A stretch of DNA of 64,000 nucleotides from Kordia sp. TARA_039_SRF (GCA_006383075.2 SMNH02000002.1:121020-185019); one strand, 5' to 3'. Positions 42,585-51,903 are shown, counted from the first letter of the stretch. The notes: generated by a model not told the origin, from the letters alone. A program made the numbers and translations.

Positions 42585-43604
42585 ATGAAACCAACAACTT
42601 TAAAAGATATTGCTGAACATCTAGACATCTCAGTTACAACTGTTTCCAAGGCGTTAAAGGATTATCCTGATGTGAGTAAAAAAACCAAAGCGTTGGTAAA
42701 GGAGTTGGCAAAGACTTTAAATTACAAACCGAATGCATTTGCGGTTAATTTGCGTACAGAAACATCAAATACTATTGGATTGATTATTCCTGAGATTGTG
42801 CATCATTTTTTTTCGAGTGTGATTAAAGGAATTATCAGTCAGGCAGAAAAGAAAGGATATTTAGTCATTATTCTGCAATCCAACGAATCGTACGAATTGG
42901 AAAAGAAACAAATTGATTTGTTGCTAAGCAAGCGCGTGGATGGTATTTTGATTTCGCTAGCCAACGGCACGGCAGATTTTAAACATTTAAACGACGTGAT
43001 TGAGCAAGGAAAACCATTGGTGATGTTTGATAAGATTGCCAAACTTGTGAATTGTTCAAAAGTGATTATTGATGACCGAAAGGCCGCCTATATAGCGACA
43101 CAACATTTAATTGATACAGGTTGTAAACGTATTGCGCATTTTCGTGGTCCGCTGTTGCCTCAAAATTCTATTGACCGGTTTTTAGGGTATAAGAAAGCCT
43201 TGGAAGACAACGGCATGACCTACGATGCCTCGTTGGTGTATATTTTTGACGATATGACCTTTGAAGTTGGAGAAATGTTTGCCAAAAAGATTTTAAGAGA
43301 ACATCCTGATGTTGATGGTATTTTTGTGAATACAGATTTGGTTGCTATTGGTGCGATTACGGAGTTTAATAGAAATGGCGTTAACATTCCCGAAGATATT
43401 TCTATTGTAGGTTTTAGCAATTGGTTTATGTCTTCTGCTATAACGCCTTCGTTGACAACTATTGACCAACCAGGATTTGAGATGGGCAAAATGGCGTTTA
43501 AGCAATTGTATAAAGAATTGAAAGCTAAAAAGAAAAAGAAGCCAATTTCTCCAAAAATTATTGCACTAGAAACAAGTTTGGTAAAGAGAGATTCTACCAA
43601 ATAA
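42585..43604 (+). CDS. LacI-family transcriptional regulator (sucrose-type locus)
   Basis: The 339-residue protein has an N-terminal LacI HTH (TLKDIAEHLDISVTTVSKAL) with hinge helix (KPNAFAVNLR), then a periplasmic-binding-protein-like sensor domain (about 62-335: TIGLIIPEIVHHFFSSV, IVGFSNWFMSSAITPSLTTI). It should bind the twin operators 80 bp upstream and control the divergent receptor operon in response to a sugar. In Bacteroidota such regulators may activate as well as repress. Its stop is 1 bp from the convergent glycerate kinase stop. Confidence 0.92.
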   Translation: MKPTTLKDIAEHLDISVTTVSKALKDYPDVSKKTKALVKELAKTLNYKPNAFAVNLRTETSNTIGLIIPEIVHHFFSSVIKGIISQAEKKGYLVIILQSNESYELEKKQIDLLLSKRVDGILISLANGTADFKHLNDVIEQGKPLVMFDKIAKLVNCSKVIIDDRKAAYIATQHLIDTGCKRIAHFRGPLLPQNSIDRFLGYKKALEDNGMTYDASLVYIFDDMTFEVGEMFAKKILREHPDVDGIFVNTDLVAIGAITEFNRNGVNIPEDISIVGFSNWFMSSAITPSLTTIDQPGFEMGKMAFKQLYKELKAKKKKKPISPKIIALETSLVKRDSTK

Positions 43605-43605
43605 A

Positions 43606-44745
43606 TTACTTGTTTTTACCATATCCGAGCACTTTTATAAAATTATACACTGAATACGCTAAGTTTTTATAACTATGCTCCATTGCTTCTTCAAGAGTAC
43701 AAGGCGATTTTGTAATAGCATTTACATAGGCTACACCTAAAGCTTCTTGTTCGGAAATTGTCAAATCTGTTGCTCCACAAAATACGGCGACAGGAATGTC
43801 TTCTTTTTTAGCGGATTCTATCACTCCTATAATAGTTTTTCCTGAGAATGTTTGGTTGTCTAATTTTCCTTCTCCTGTAATAATCCAATCAGCATTTTGT
43901 ATTTGCGTATCAAAAGCAAGTAATTCTTTCACTAGTTCAATTCCAGAGGTAAGTTTACCTTGTAAAAATACTGTAGTTCCTGCACCCATTCCTCCTGCTG
44001 CACCACTTCCTTCTATATTTTGCGCATCAATGTGAAACTGTTTTTGTATGATGTTCGCTATGTTTTGTAAGCCTTTGTCCAAGAGTTTTACATCATTTTC
44101 AGAAGCTCCTTTTTGCGGACCATATATGTATGCTGCGCCATTTTTTCCGTATAACGGATTGGTTACATCACAAGCTATTTGAATGTTGATGGTTGCTAGT
44201 TTTGGATGTACTAGAGTTGTATCGATTTGGTGTATTTTGCATAAATTTTCACCAATTGGTTTTACTTCTTGATTCTTTTCATCAAGAAAGCGATATCCTA
44301 AAGCTGTAGCCATTCCAATTCCGCAATCGTTCGTTGCACTACCGCCAATACCCAAAATGATGGTTTCTGCTCCTTTTTCTATGGCTTTTAGGATGAATTC
44401 TCCTGTTCCATATGTGGTGGTTTTGCAACAGTTTTGTTCTTCTTTTCGCAAGAGTTTCATTCCTGAAGCTTCCGCCATTTCAATAAAAGCTGTTTTTTTT
44501 GCTTCTAGCCATAAATAAGAGGCTTCTATCGGCCTGAATAAAGGATCGTGTATGGTAACCTTGATCAATTCGCCTTGCAAGTGATCTTTTAAGATTTCAA
44601 TTGTTCCATCGCCTCCATCTGCTAAAGGTAATCGAATGATTTCTGCCAAGGGCATTGCTTTTTTGATTCCTTCTGTAGCAGCATTACAAAATTCATTTCC
44701 AGTTAAAGCGCCTTTAAATTTATCTGGAGCTAGTACTATTTTCAC
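43606..44745 (-). CDS. Glycerate kinase (GlxK/GarK family)
   Basis: The 379-residue protein matches the PF02595 glycerate kinases: MKIVLAPDKFKGALTGNEF at the start, LADGGDGTIEIL, ILGIGGSATNDCGIGMATAL, GSGAAGGMGAGTTVFLQG and DWIITGEGKLDNQTFSGKT. The reaction is D-glycerate plus ATP to phosphoglycerate, which enters glycolysis. Together with the GH63-like hydrolase upstream it indicates a substrate that releases glycerate, such as glucosylglycerate or mannosylglycerate. It lies 185 bp downstream of the symporter gene, in a gap that holds a long-range inverted repeat. Confidence 0.92.
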   Translation of the reverse strand: MKIVLAPDKFKGALTGNEFCNAATEGIKKAMPLAEIIRLPLADGGDGTIEILKDHLQGELIKVTIHDPLFRPIEASYLWLEAKKTAFIEMAEASGMKLLRKEEQNCCKTTTYGTGEFILKAIEKGAETIILGIGGSATNDCGIGMATALGYRFLDEKNQEVKPIGENLCKIHQIDTTLVHPKLATINIQIACDVTNPLYGKNGAAYIYGPQKGASENDVKLLDKGLQNIANIIQKQFHIDAQNIEGSGAAGGMGAGTTVFLQGKLTSGIELVKELLAFDTQIQNADWIITGEGKLDNQTFSGKTIIGVIESAKKEDIPVAVFCGATDLTISEQEALGVAYVNAITKSPCTLEEAMEHSYKNLAYSVYNFIKVLGYGKNK

Positions 44746-44783
44746 AAAGTTGAATTTGGAGTTTAACGTTTGACTAAGTTAAT

Positions 44784-44924
44784 AAGTGCATGACAAATAA
44801 TCACTACCTTATTTAGAATTAACACTTAAGAATAAAAGTTTGTAATATATTTTTCTTAAAAACACCTTCTCAAAATATTATAAAGAATAATACATCAAAA
44901 AACTATTGTGTTTGTCATGCACTT
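44784..44924. repeat. Spaced 14-bp inverted repeat in the symporter/glycerate kinase gap
   Basis: AAGTGCATGACAAA (44784-44797) recurs exactly as its reverse complement at 44911-44924, separated by 113 AT-rich bases. The half is not itself a palindrome. It could be a pair of inverted protein-binding sites or the ends of a small lost element. Confidence 0.7.
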
Positions 44925-44930
44925 GTTGAA

Positions 44931-46583
44931 TTAAAAACTATTTAAAATAGTTGGCATTAGATAACTGATTATTAAAATCAGGAAAAAGAATGCCACTAAT
45001 ATGTAGACCTCTTTGGTTAAAAAGTCTGCTTTTTTTACAGTGATTTCAAAGTTTTTCACTGTTTTTATATGCGTTGTTTTTGTAAAATAACTTACCGTAT
45101 ATGCTACGATTAAGGAAATCAGTACTCCTGATACGTTTAGCCATATCCAGAAAATCTCAAATCCTAAATCGATACCAAAAATTTCTTGCATTGTTTTTGA
45201 AAATATGAGATTGACTAATACTGCAGAGATTATTCCTGCATTCATCCCAATATGATTTACTTTTTTGGAGAAAAACGCTAGTAGAAATGTGACCAATACA
45301 GGACCATAAAATACAGAGCCTATCGCATTGATGATTTCAATCACAGCGCTTTTGCTTCCGCCAAATAGAAATGCGCTTGCAATACAGATTATTCCCCAAA
45401 AAACGACTGCCAATTTTGAGATTGACATATATTTTTTGTCATCTAATTTTTTTTCTCCTCTATTGAAAAAGTCTTCTACGGTCACTGCTGAAAGTGAGTT
45501 TATCGTAGAGCTTAAAGAAGACATAGCTGCAGATAGGATTCCTACTATTAAGATACCTATAAGTCCATGTGGTAAATATTTCATGATAAAAACAGGCAAC
45601 ATTAAATCTGCTTTGATTCCATTTTTTGCAAATTCTTCTGGGAAATGTTGCTGTGTTGTGGCTGCTATTTCTTGTGAAAAATCAGGTGCAATTGTAATTA
45701 ATCCGCCAATAATCAATCCCATCAAACAGTAGACAAGTACCACTGGAAAACGAAATAGTCCATTGACCATTAATAAGCTTCTGACAGTTTTTTCATTTTT
45801 ACTTGATAGTAACCGTTGTGCCTGAGTTTGATCGCATCCGTAATAAGACACATAGAGAAAGAATCCTCCCAAAATCATTGGTAAAATACCATATTCATTG
45901 TCTTTTCCAATTCCTAAATTAAAGTCTATTACTTGTAAGCGTGTTGAGTCAAATCCGTTTGTTAATCCGCCATTTTCATTGAGTAAATTCCATCCATAAA
46001 AAAGACAAATTAACAATCCTCCAAAGAGAATAATCATTTGTATGGCATCGCCCCAAACTACTGCTTTCATGCCGCCTTGCCACGAATAAATAATCGTTAT
46101 CACACTAATAATCAATATTGTATACGAAAAATTAATATTTAAAACGGCTTGTAAAATAATAGCTATTGTATAAACCATAACACCTGTTCCCAGCGCGCGA
46201 CTGATTTGAAAAACAATGCTCAATACTAAGCGTGTAGATGTGCTGAAACGTCTTTCTACAAATTCATAAATACTAACAACTCCCGAACAAAATAGTGGCG
46301 GAACGATTACAATCATGATAAAGATCATTGCTAAAGGCACGGCAAATTCAAACGTTAGCCATTTCATTCCACCATTAAGTTTTAAACCTACAAAAGCAGG
46401 TGCGGAAATAAAGCTAATGGCTGATAATTGCGTTGCCATGGTAGATAAGCTCAATGGGAACCAACCTAAGCTTTTTCCTCCAAGGAAATAATCTTTCGAG
46501 TTTTTGTTTTCTTTGAAGAAATATCCCATTCCTAAAAAGAAAATGATGTATCCAAATATAATCGTGTAATCGAGCCAATTCAT
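44931..46583 (-). CDS. Sodium:solute symporter (SSS family)
   Basis: The 550-residue carrier has about 14 membrane helices. SSS motifs are present: NSKDYFLGGKSLGWFPLSLS, TQLSAISFISAPAF, FYEFVERRF-like YEFVERRFSTSTRLVLS, and the SSLSSTINSLSAVTVEDFF segment in the middle. Homologues in sugar loci take up monosaccharides, glycosides or sialic acid with sodium. It is 10 bp downstream of the GH63-like hydrolase gene and probably imports the intact glycoside or one product. Confidence 0.88.
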   Translation of the reverse strand: MNWLDYTIIFGYIIFFLGMGYFFKENKNSKDYFLGGKSLGWFPLSLSTMATQLSAISFISAPAFVGLKLNGGMKWLTFEFAVPLAMIFIMIVIVPPLFCSGVVSIYEFVERRFSTSTRLVLSIVFQISRALGTGVMVYTIAIILQAVLNINFSYTILIISVITIIYSWQGGMKAVVWGDAIQMIILFGGLLICLFYGWNLLNENGGLTNGFDSTRLQVIDFNLGIGKDNEYGILPMILGGFFLYVSYYGCDQTQAQRLLSSKNEKTVRSLLMVNGLFRFPVVLVYCLMGLIIGGLITIAPDFSQEIAATTQQHFPEEFAKNGIKADLMLPVFIMKYLPHGLIGILIVGILSAAMSSLSSTINSLSAVTVEDFFNRGEKKLDDKKYMSISKLAVVFWGIICIASAFLFGGSKSAVIEIINAIGSVFYGPVLVTFLLAFFSKKVNHIGMNAGIISAVLVNLIFSKTMQEIFGIDLGFEIFWIWLNVSGVLISLIVAYTVSYFTKTTHIKTVKNFEITVKKADFLTKEVYILVAFFFLILIISYLMPTILNSF

Positions 46584-46593
46584 GCGTTTGGGG

Positions 46594-47892
46594 TTAGTTG
46601 TCGTTTAGCATATCAATTAGTAAAGCAGCCGTCCAAGAGAAGTTATTTCCTCCATAACCTGTTTCTGCTTCATTTTTTCGGGCATCAAAATACTCATAGA
46701 ATCCAAACTTTTCAACTAATGCGATGGAATCATTTTTTACTCTTTCGGCAATTGTTGTATATCCGTATTTTTTTAACCCGTTATAAATAATCCAATTTAC
46801 GTTAATCCAAACAGGGCCACGCCAGTATTTTTTCGGATTGTAAAGATCGCTCGTCGGATCAAAAGAAGCGCATAAATACTGATGGTCATTTCCAAACTTT
46901 TCCATCATTGTGTTGACTAAGATATCTGCTTTTTCTTTGTCTGGAATATTAGCAAATAGAGGTGTAAACGACGAGGATGAAATGTAGTTTAAGGGTTTTT
47001 CATTTCTTAAATCGTAATGAATGTATGCGCCAAGTTCTTTATTAAATAGTTTTTTGTTGAATGATGGAATACTTTTTTGTTGCCAAGCTTCTAGTTGTTG
47101 AATTTTATCTTCGTTGTTTCCTATAATTTTATACATTTCTATCAAACTTGCGTTCGATTGAATTAACATGGTATTAAATAACGGATCTTGTACTAGAAAT
47201 GGAGAAAATTGAGCAATTTTTTCATCATTATAATTGTGTTCTTTGGCTATTTCTATGATATTTAAGTAATGATCATATTCTTTTTTTGAAGGTCGTTGCG
47301 ATGCATCTACGTGTGTAGTATCTCTACGTTCAAAAGTAAAATCTGGAGATTCCATCGTACTAAAAATATCGTCCCATAAAGGAGAATTGTCTGTTCCCGA
47401 TTCCCAATTGTGATAAATGTATACCAATCCTTCATTGTGAATATCACGGTGATTATAAAAATATTGGTGATTTTTATAAACCTTATCTAATAATGGAGCA
47501 ATTCTCGATAATGTATTTTTTTGATGCTTGCTATTTTTATACATTTCATGCAATGCAAACCCTGCTACAGGTGGCTGCGTCATTCCTGTAGATTTGTATT
47601 TTTTTGAGGCAGCAGGATGTAAATAGGAACAATGAAAGTCAGCGCCAGGAAAATAAGTATCTGTTTCTGTATGAAATATAATATGTGGTAGAAAACCATT
47701 GTCCCATTGCCCATTAAGCAATGTTTCCATTTCTTGAATCGCTTTTTCCATGTCCACATGTGCTAGTCCTATGGCTATAAAACCTGAATCCCAATTCCAT
47801 TGAAATGGATACAATCCTTCGCAAGGAATACTGAAACTATCTTTCCAGTTCTTTTCTAGTACTTTCACTGCTTTTTCTTGTAATGCTTTCAA
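46594..47892 (-). CDS. GH63-like glucosyl/mannosylglycerate hydrolase
   Basis: The 432-residue (alpha/alpha)6 enzyme has no signal peptide. Segments match the bacterial GH63 group that includes mannosylglycerate hydrolase (MgH) and glucosylglycerate hydrolase (GgH): PFQWNWDSGFIAIGLAHVD, GQWDNGFLPHIIFH, WESGTDNSPLWDD with the expected acidic residue, and a C-terminal NEAETGYGGNNFSW with the second acid. Its length is about that of MgH/GgH. The glycerate kinase in the same operon makes a glycerate-yielding substrate likely, and the split between glucosyl and mannosyl cannot be made here. Neutral trehalase-like activity is the alternative. Confidence 0.75.
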   Translation of the reverse strand: MKALQEKAVKVLEKNWKDSFSIPCEGLYPFQWNWDSGFIAIGLAHVDMEKAIQEMETLLNGQWDNGFLPHIIFHTETDTYFPGADFHCSYLHPAASKKYKSTGMTQPPVAGFALHEMYKNSKHQKNTLSRIAPLLDKVYKNHQYFYNHRDIHNEGLVYIYHNWESGTDNSPLWDDIFSTMESPDFTFERRDTTHVDASQRPSKKEYDHYLNIIEIAKEHNYNDEKIAQFSPFLVQDPLFNTMLIQSNASLIEMYKIIGNNEDKIQQLEAWQQKSIPSFNKKLFNKELGAYIHYDLRNEKPLNYISSSSFTPLFANIPDKEKADILVNTMMEKFGNDHQYLCASFDPTSDLYNPKKYWRGPVWINVNWIIYNGLKKYGYTTIAERVKNDSIALVEKFGFYEYFDARKNEAETGYGGNNFSWTAALLIDMLNDN

Positions 47893-47965
47893 ACGTAATA
47901 ATATTTAGTAGGATGATTAATTTTTGATAATGTCAGTAGAATTAACTTTCATTAATTTCCATTGG

Positions 47966-48008
47966 AAAAACTCACCACAATATGAGTGTGTATATTTGTG
48001 GTGAGTTG
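47966..48008 (-). terminator. Intrinsic terminator downstream of the second TonB receptor gene
   Basis: Perfect 12-bp arms AACTCACCACAA (47970-47981) and its complement (47997-48008), with a 15-nt loop, followed by a T run on the minus strand. It lies between the receptor stop (48038) and the hydrolase start (47892). Confidence 0.8.
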
Positions 48009-48037
48009 GTATTAAATAAAGCTAATCAATATGTATT

Positions 48038-50632
48038 TTAAAAGTTGAATGTAGCGTTGAAGAATATTCTTGTTGGTAAAACAGGTCTTCCCACAAAGAA
48101 TTCTTCTTCTGTTTGACTATTGTTCAAACGTGGAGAACCTTCTGTAATTCCTTCAGAATTAAACAAATTGAACACTTGTGTACCAAAACGCATAGTTTCT
48201 CCATTTTCTCCTAAGTCAAACGTATACCCTAAATTTAAGCTTGTAAGTCCATAAGCGTCAAGCTCAATAGAGTTGGCATCATTAGAGAATTTTTTTCCTG
48301 TATAATTATAAATAACACTAGCATCAAACTTTGCATTGTCATAATTTAAAGAAAGAGTACTTAAAAGATTTGGTTGTCTTCTCAATTCGTTCCCTTCAAA
48401 TTCTGGGTTACTTTCTGATTTTGTGATTTCGTGACTTTGGTATGTTAAAGAACCTGAGAAATTGAAGTCTTGTACAAACTCCCAATTCCATGTTCCTTCA
48501 AATCCGAATGTACTTGTATCTTGCGTGTCTACTTCTTCTATAAATCCACCTCCTGGAGCGTTTACGAAACTGATAGATCGTCTATCTTTCAAACTTACAG
48601 CGTATAATGCTGCTGTTCCTGAGAATTTATTTTTAGCATATTTTACTCCTATTTCTCCTTGTGTGATTTTCTCTGTTTCGTAAGAAGATGGATTTCCTAG
48701 TCCGTCAAATCGTGTCCCTCTAAGTTCTGGAAAGAAATATCCTCTTGAGAAGTTACCGTACGCACTTAAATCGTCATTTACTTTATACAATGCCGCTAAT
48801 GCAACCGCAAAATCGTCTGCTGAAACATGACCTCTAGTAAAGCTTCCATTACCCCATACTACATTATCAAGATTTGCAATTCCTGTGTTGTCTACCTGAA
48901 ACGTATCTGTTCCTTCTACTTCAATATCTCCAGATGCTCTTTCATATCGAACTCCGATATCTAAGTTCCAGCGATCTAATTTGATTTCATCTGTTAAGAA
49001 TACCGCAATTTTATTACTTGAGATATTTCTGTTTGTATATGCTGTTCCTCGGTTGGTAACACCGTTGATAGTGTATCCTGAAACATTTACCAATCGTGGT
49101 CTGTTGTTGAATTCTCCTAAATAATTTGTGATTACATTAAAATCTCCTGCTTGCGATCTAGACATAAATGTTCCTAATGTAATGCTATGATCTCCTGCTG
49201 TTTTTGTGAATTTGATATCTGCCATTAATTCTTCTAACGGTCTATTTCTATCTAAAATTCTATTCTCAAATAACAATGCATTAGCCGCTAAAGGTTGTCC
49301 ATTTAAATAGGTAAAATCTCCAGAAGTCAACCCACGAGCATCTAAATATTCTTGCTGTGTTTCTACTACTTTCGCTCCGCTTACACCACTTCCGTCAAGG
49401 AAAAAGTTAAATTGATGCTTGTAGCGAGAATATCTTAGTTTTGCGTCTAATTTCAAATCATCCGAAAAACGGTGTTTGAAGTTTGTTAAGAAATAACCAC
49501 CTTTTGTAACAACACCATCTTCAATTGGAGAACGGTATATTCCATCGGGAGTTGCATAGGCAATATCTGCAGCTTCTGCAGTTTGTAACGTTCTGATTTC
49601 TTCTCCATCGTTTCCTGTTGGACGACTACGCGATCCACCTTGTAACGGATAAGGTAAAAAGAATTGTACATTATCATCAATCCATTGTCCTGAAAATGTG
49701 ATAGATCCATTTTCTGTTAGGTGCTTTATATTTCCTCGTAATTGAAAACCTTCTGTATTTAGGCCTGTTTTTAAAGGTCCTTCATCATAACGATAAAATC
49801 CGGATAAGGCATAAAATGTTTTTGAGTCTTCTCCTCCAAGTGGTCCACTTGTTACAAAATCTGCTTTGTAACGTGAATTGGAAGCTACTTCCGTACGGAT
49901 AGTTGTTTTTTGTTCACTTCCTCCAGTAATACTTGTATAGTTAATGATACCTGCAACAGAACCCACTCCGTATAAGATTGACGAACCTCCACGAACAAAT
50001 TCTAAACTTTTCATTCCGATGTCATTTCTAAAATATACATCATGCGCCGAAGAATTTAATCCGAACGTACTTAGTACAGGCATTCCATCTATTTGTAAGG
50101 GATTGAACTGATATTGTCCTCCTGATGGCAAACCTCTTACAAAAATATTAGAAGCGACTTCACCACCACCACCTTCAGTTGTAATACCAGGAACACTTCT
50201 TAAGATATCTGCTTGGCTACTCGTATTTAATTTTGAAAGTTCTTTTACTCCAAAAGAAGTTATAGACAAAGGTGTTTCTTTTTGAGAACGAGTTGTAGAA
50301 GTTGCTGTAAGCAATACAGCAGAAAGTGCATTTCCTCCTTGTTGAAGAACAATGTCTAATTTAATAGCTGTTCCATTCAAAGTTATTTCTTTTTGAAACG
50401 TTTCATAGCCTACATAAGAAACCACAATAGTTTGTTTCCCTGTTTGGTTAGAAGTGAATGAAAAATTACCATCAAAGTTGGTTGCAGCACCTGAGGTATC
50501 TCCTTTTAAAGAAACGTTAGCGCCTGGGATTGGAGTTCCAGTTTCGTCTTTTACGGTACCAGAAATCTCAGTTTGTGCCATTCCGGTAAAGAATGAAAAG
50601 ACACAAAGAAGAGTAAAAATAGTTTTTCCCAT
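48038..50632 (-). CDS. TonB-dependent outer-membrane receptor (probable glycosylglycerate uptake)
   Basis: The 864-residue receptor has a signal peptide (1-19, ending GMAQ), a carboxypeptidase-regulatory-like domain (about 21-100: TEISGTVKDETGTPIPGANV), a plug (about 110-225) and a barrel ending in FFNATFNF. No SusD partner is encoded. It lies upstream of the GH63-like hydrolase and symporter genes and is divergent from the second LacI regulator, so the ligand is probably the glycoside those genes process. It is similar in layout, not closely in sequence, to the 39808 receptor. Confidence 0.87.
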   Translation of the reverse strand: MGKTIFTLLCVFSFFTGMAQTEISGTVKDETGTPIPGANVSLKGDTSGAATNFDGNFSFTSNQTGKQTIVVSYVGYETFQKEITLNGTAIKLDIVLQQGGNALSAVLLTATSTTRSQKETPLSITSFGVKELSKLNTSSQADILRSVPGITTEGGGGEVASNIFVRGLPSGGQYQFNPLQIDGMPVLSTFGLNSSAHDVYFRNDIGMKSLEFVRGGSSILYGVGSVAGIINYTSITGGSEQKTTIRTEVASNSRYKADFVTSGPLGGEDSKTFYALSGFYRYDEGPLKTGLNTEGFQLRGNIKHLTENGSITFSGQWIDDNVQFFLPYPLQGGSRSRPTGNDGEEIRTLQTAEAADIAYATPDGIYRSPIEDGVVTKGGYFLTNFKHRFSDDLKLDAKLRYSRYKHQFNFFLDGSGVSGAKVVETQQEYLDARGLTSGDFTYLNGQPLAANALLFENRILDRNRPLEELMADIKFTKTAGDHSITLGTFMSRSQAGDFNVITNYLGEFNNRPRLVNVSGYTINGVTNRGTAYTNRNISSNKIAVFLTDEIKLDRWNLDIGVRYERASGDIEVEGTDTFQVDNTGIANLDNVVWGNGSFTRGHVSADDFAVALAALYKVNDDLSAYGNFSRGYFFPELRGTRFDGLGNPSSYETEKITQGEIGVKYAKNKFSGTAALYAVSLKDRRSISFVNAPGGGFIEEVDTQDTSTFGFEGTWNWEFVQDFNFSGSLTYQSHEITKSESNPEFEGNELRRQPNLLSTLSLNYDNAKFDASVIYNYTGKKFSNDANSIELDAYGLTSLNLGYTFDLGENGETMRFGTQVFNLFNSEGITEGSPRLNNSQTEEEFFVGRPVLPTRIFFNATFNF

Positions 50633-50724
50633 TTTTTTGTTGATTTAATAATTAATAGTTGATTATGATGCAATATTAACATAAGCATCACCTAATTTTT
50701 ACGAAAATGTTAATAAAAAATTAT

Positions 50725-50748
50725 GCAAACGTTCCCGGGAACGTTTGC
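50725..50748. promoter_or_regulatory. LacI-type operator, perfect 24-bp palindrome
   Basis: A perfect 24-bp palindrome with core ACGTTCCCGGGAACGT and GCAA/TTGC ends lies between the divergent TonB receptor and lacI-type genes. Its centre is about 31 bp upstream of the -7 box TACTTTTG (50768-50775) of the regulator gene. It differs from the twin operators at 42503, so the two LacI proteins should have separate targets. Confidence 0.87.
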
Positions 50749-50767
50749 AATTTGCAATTTTAAAAAT

Positions 50768-50775
50768 TACTTTTG
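50768..50775 (+). promoter_or_regulatory. -7 promoter box of the second lacI-type gene
   Basis: TACTTTTG matches TAnnTTTG, 28 nt before the ATG at 50804. Confidence 0.55.
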
Positions 50776-50803
50776 AGTTATTAAATCATTTTTATCATTT
50801 CTT

Positions 50804-51823
50804 ATGAAGAAAAAAAGCAGTGCTACTCTTAAAGATATTGCTAAGCGTTCAGGACTATCTACTTCTACTGTTTCTCGTGCTTTAAATAATCACTCAGATA
50901 TCAATATCGAAACAAAGAAAATGGTAGAGAAAATAGCGAAAGAGCTTAATTATCAACCTAATATATTTGCAAAAGGCTTTCGCAGTCATCGCACGCGTAT
51001 TATTGGTGTCGTAGTTCCAAAGATTTCACATTACTATACCTCAACTATTTTAGAAGGTATTTTAGAAACGGCTGAACTGCACGGGTATCGTATTATTATT
51101 TCTGAGTCAAAGAATAATTTTGAAAAGCAAAATGAAATGTTGAACACCATGATTCAATTTGGTGTAGAAGGTATTTTGTTGTGTTTAACACGACGAACTA
51201 AAAACGTAAAAGATATTTTAAGTGTGTTGGATCGGATTCCATTAGTATTGTTTGATAAAGTTTCTAGTAAAATTCCGTGTACACAAGTAATTATTGATGA
51301 CAAGCAAGCTGCATACAATGCTGTAGAACACTTAATTAATCTTGGTAGAAAACGCATTGCTATTTTTAAAGAATTAGAAAATTCTTTTAACTCTGAAAAA
51401 CGGTATGAAGGCTATATAAAAGCTTTAAAAGATTATGCCATTCCTGTGGATGAAAAATTAATTTTAAGCACAGAAGATATTTCTGTTGCACAAGGAAAAC
51501 GTTTGACTAACATTGTACTGTCGCTTAAAGAAAAACCAGATGCCATTTTTGCAATTACTGATAGTTGTGCGATTGGTGTGATTAAGGTGCTTAAAAAATT
51601 TAATATAAAAGTTCCTGAAGATATTGCGGTTGTTGGTTTCAGTAACTCCTTCAACTCCACCATTATTGAACCCAATTTGACCACAATTGACCAACCTGGA
51701 AATAAAATGGGGCAAACTGCTGCAAAATATCTTATTGAAGAAATTGAAAATGATAGTTTTTCCTATAAAACAATTGAAATCCGAACCAGCTTAATTGTGC
51801 GAGAATCTTCATTTAAAGCCTGA
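50804..51823 (+). CDS. LacI-family transcriptional regulator (glycosylglycerate-type locus)
   Basis: The 339-residue protein has the LacI HTH (TLKDIAKRSGLSTSTVSRAL), hinge (QPNIFAKGFR) and a sensor domain (about 65-335: RIIGVVVPKISHYYTSTI, AVVGFSNSFNSTIIEPNLTTI). It should bind the 24-bp palindrome upstream and control the divergent receptor and the genes behind it. It is equal in length to, and a distant paralogue of, the 42585 regulator. Confidence 0.92.
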   Translation: MKKKSSATLKDIAKRSGLSTSTVSRALNNHSDINIETKKMVEKIAKELNYQPNIFAKGFRSHRTRIIGVVVPKISHYYTSTILEGILETAELHGYRIIISESKNNFEKQNEMLNTMIQFGVEGILLCLTRRTKNVKDILSVLDRIPLVLFDKVSSKIPCTQVIIDDKQAAYNAVEHLINLGRKRIAIFKELENSFNSEKRYEGYIKALKDYAIPVDEKLILSTEDISVAQGKRLTNIVLSLKEKPDAIFAITDSCAIGVIKVLKKFNIKVPEDIAVVGFSNSFNSTIIEPNLTTIDQPGNKMGQTAAKYLIEEIENDSFSYKTIEIRTSLIVRESSFKA

Positions 51824-51845
51824 AACTAAAAATATATTACAAAAT

Positions 51846-51903
51846 GAATCAGTACACTCCATAAAAAGTTATCAAAACTTCAATTTACGCAGTGCACTGA
51901 TTC
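51846..51903. terminator. Stem-loop between convergent genes
   Basis: Arms GAATCAGTACACT (51846-51858) and AGTGCACTGATTC (51891-51903) pair at 12 of 13 positions with a 32-nt loop. There is no clear T run, so termination is probable but not sure. It separates the LacI gene from the polysaccharide operon. Confidence 0.5.
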
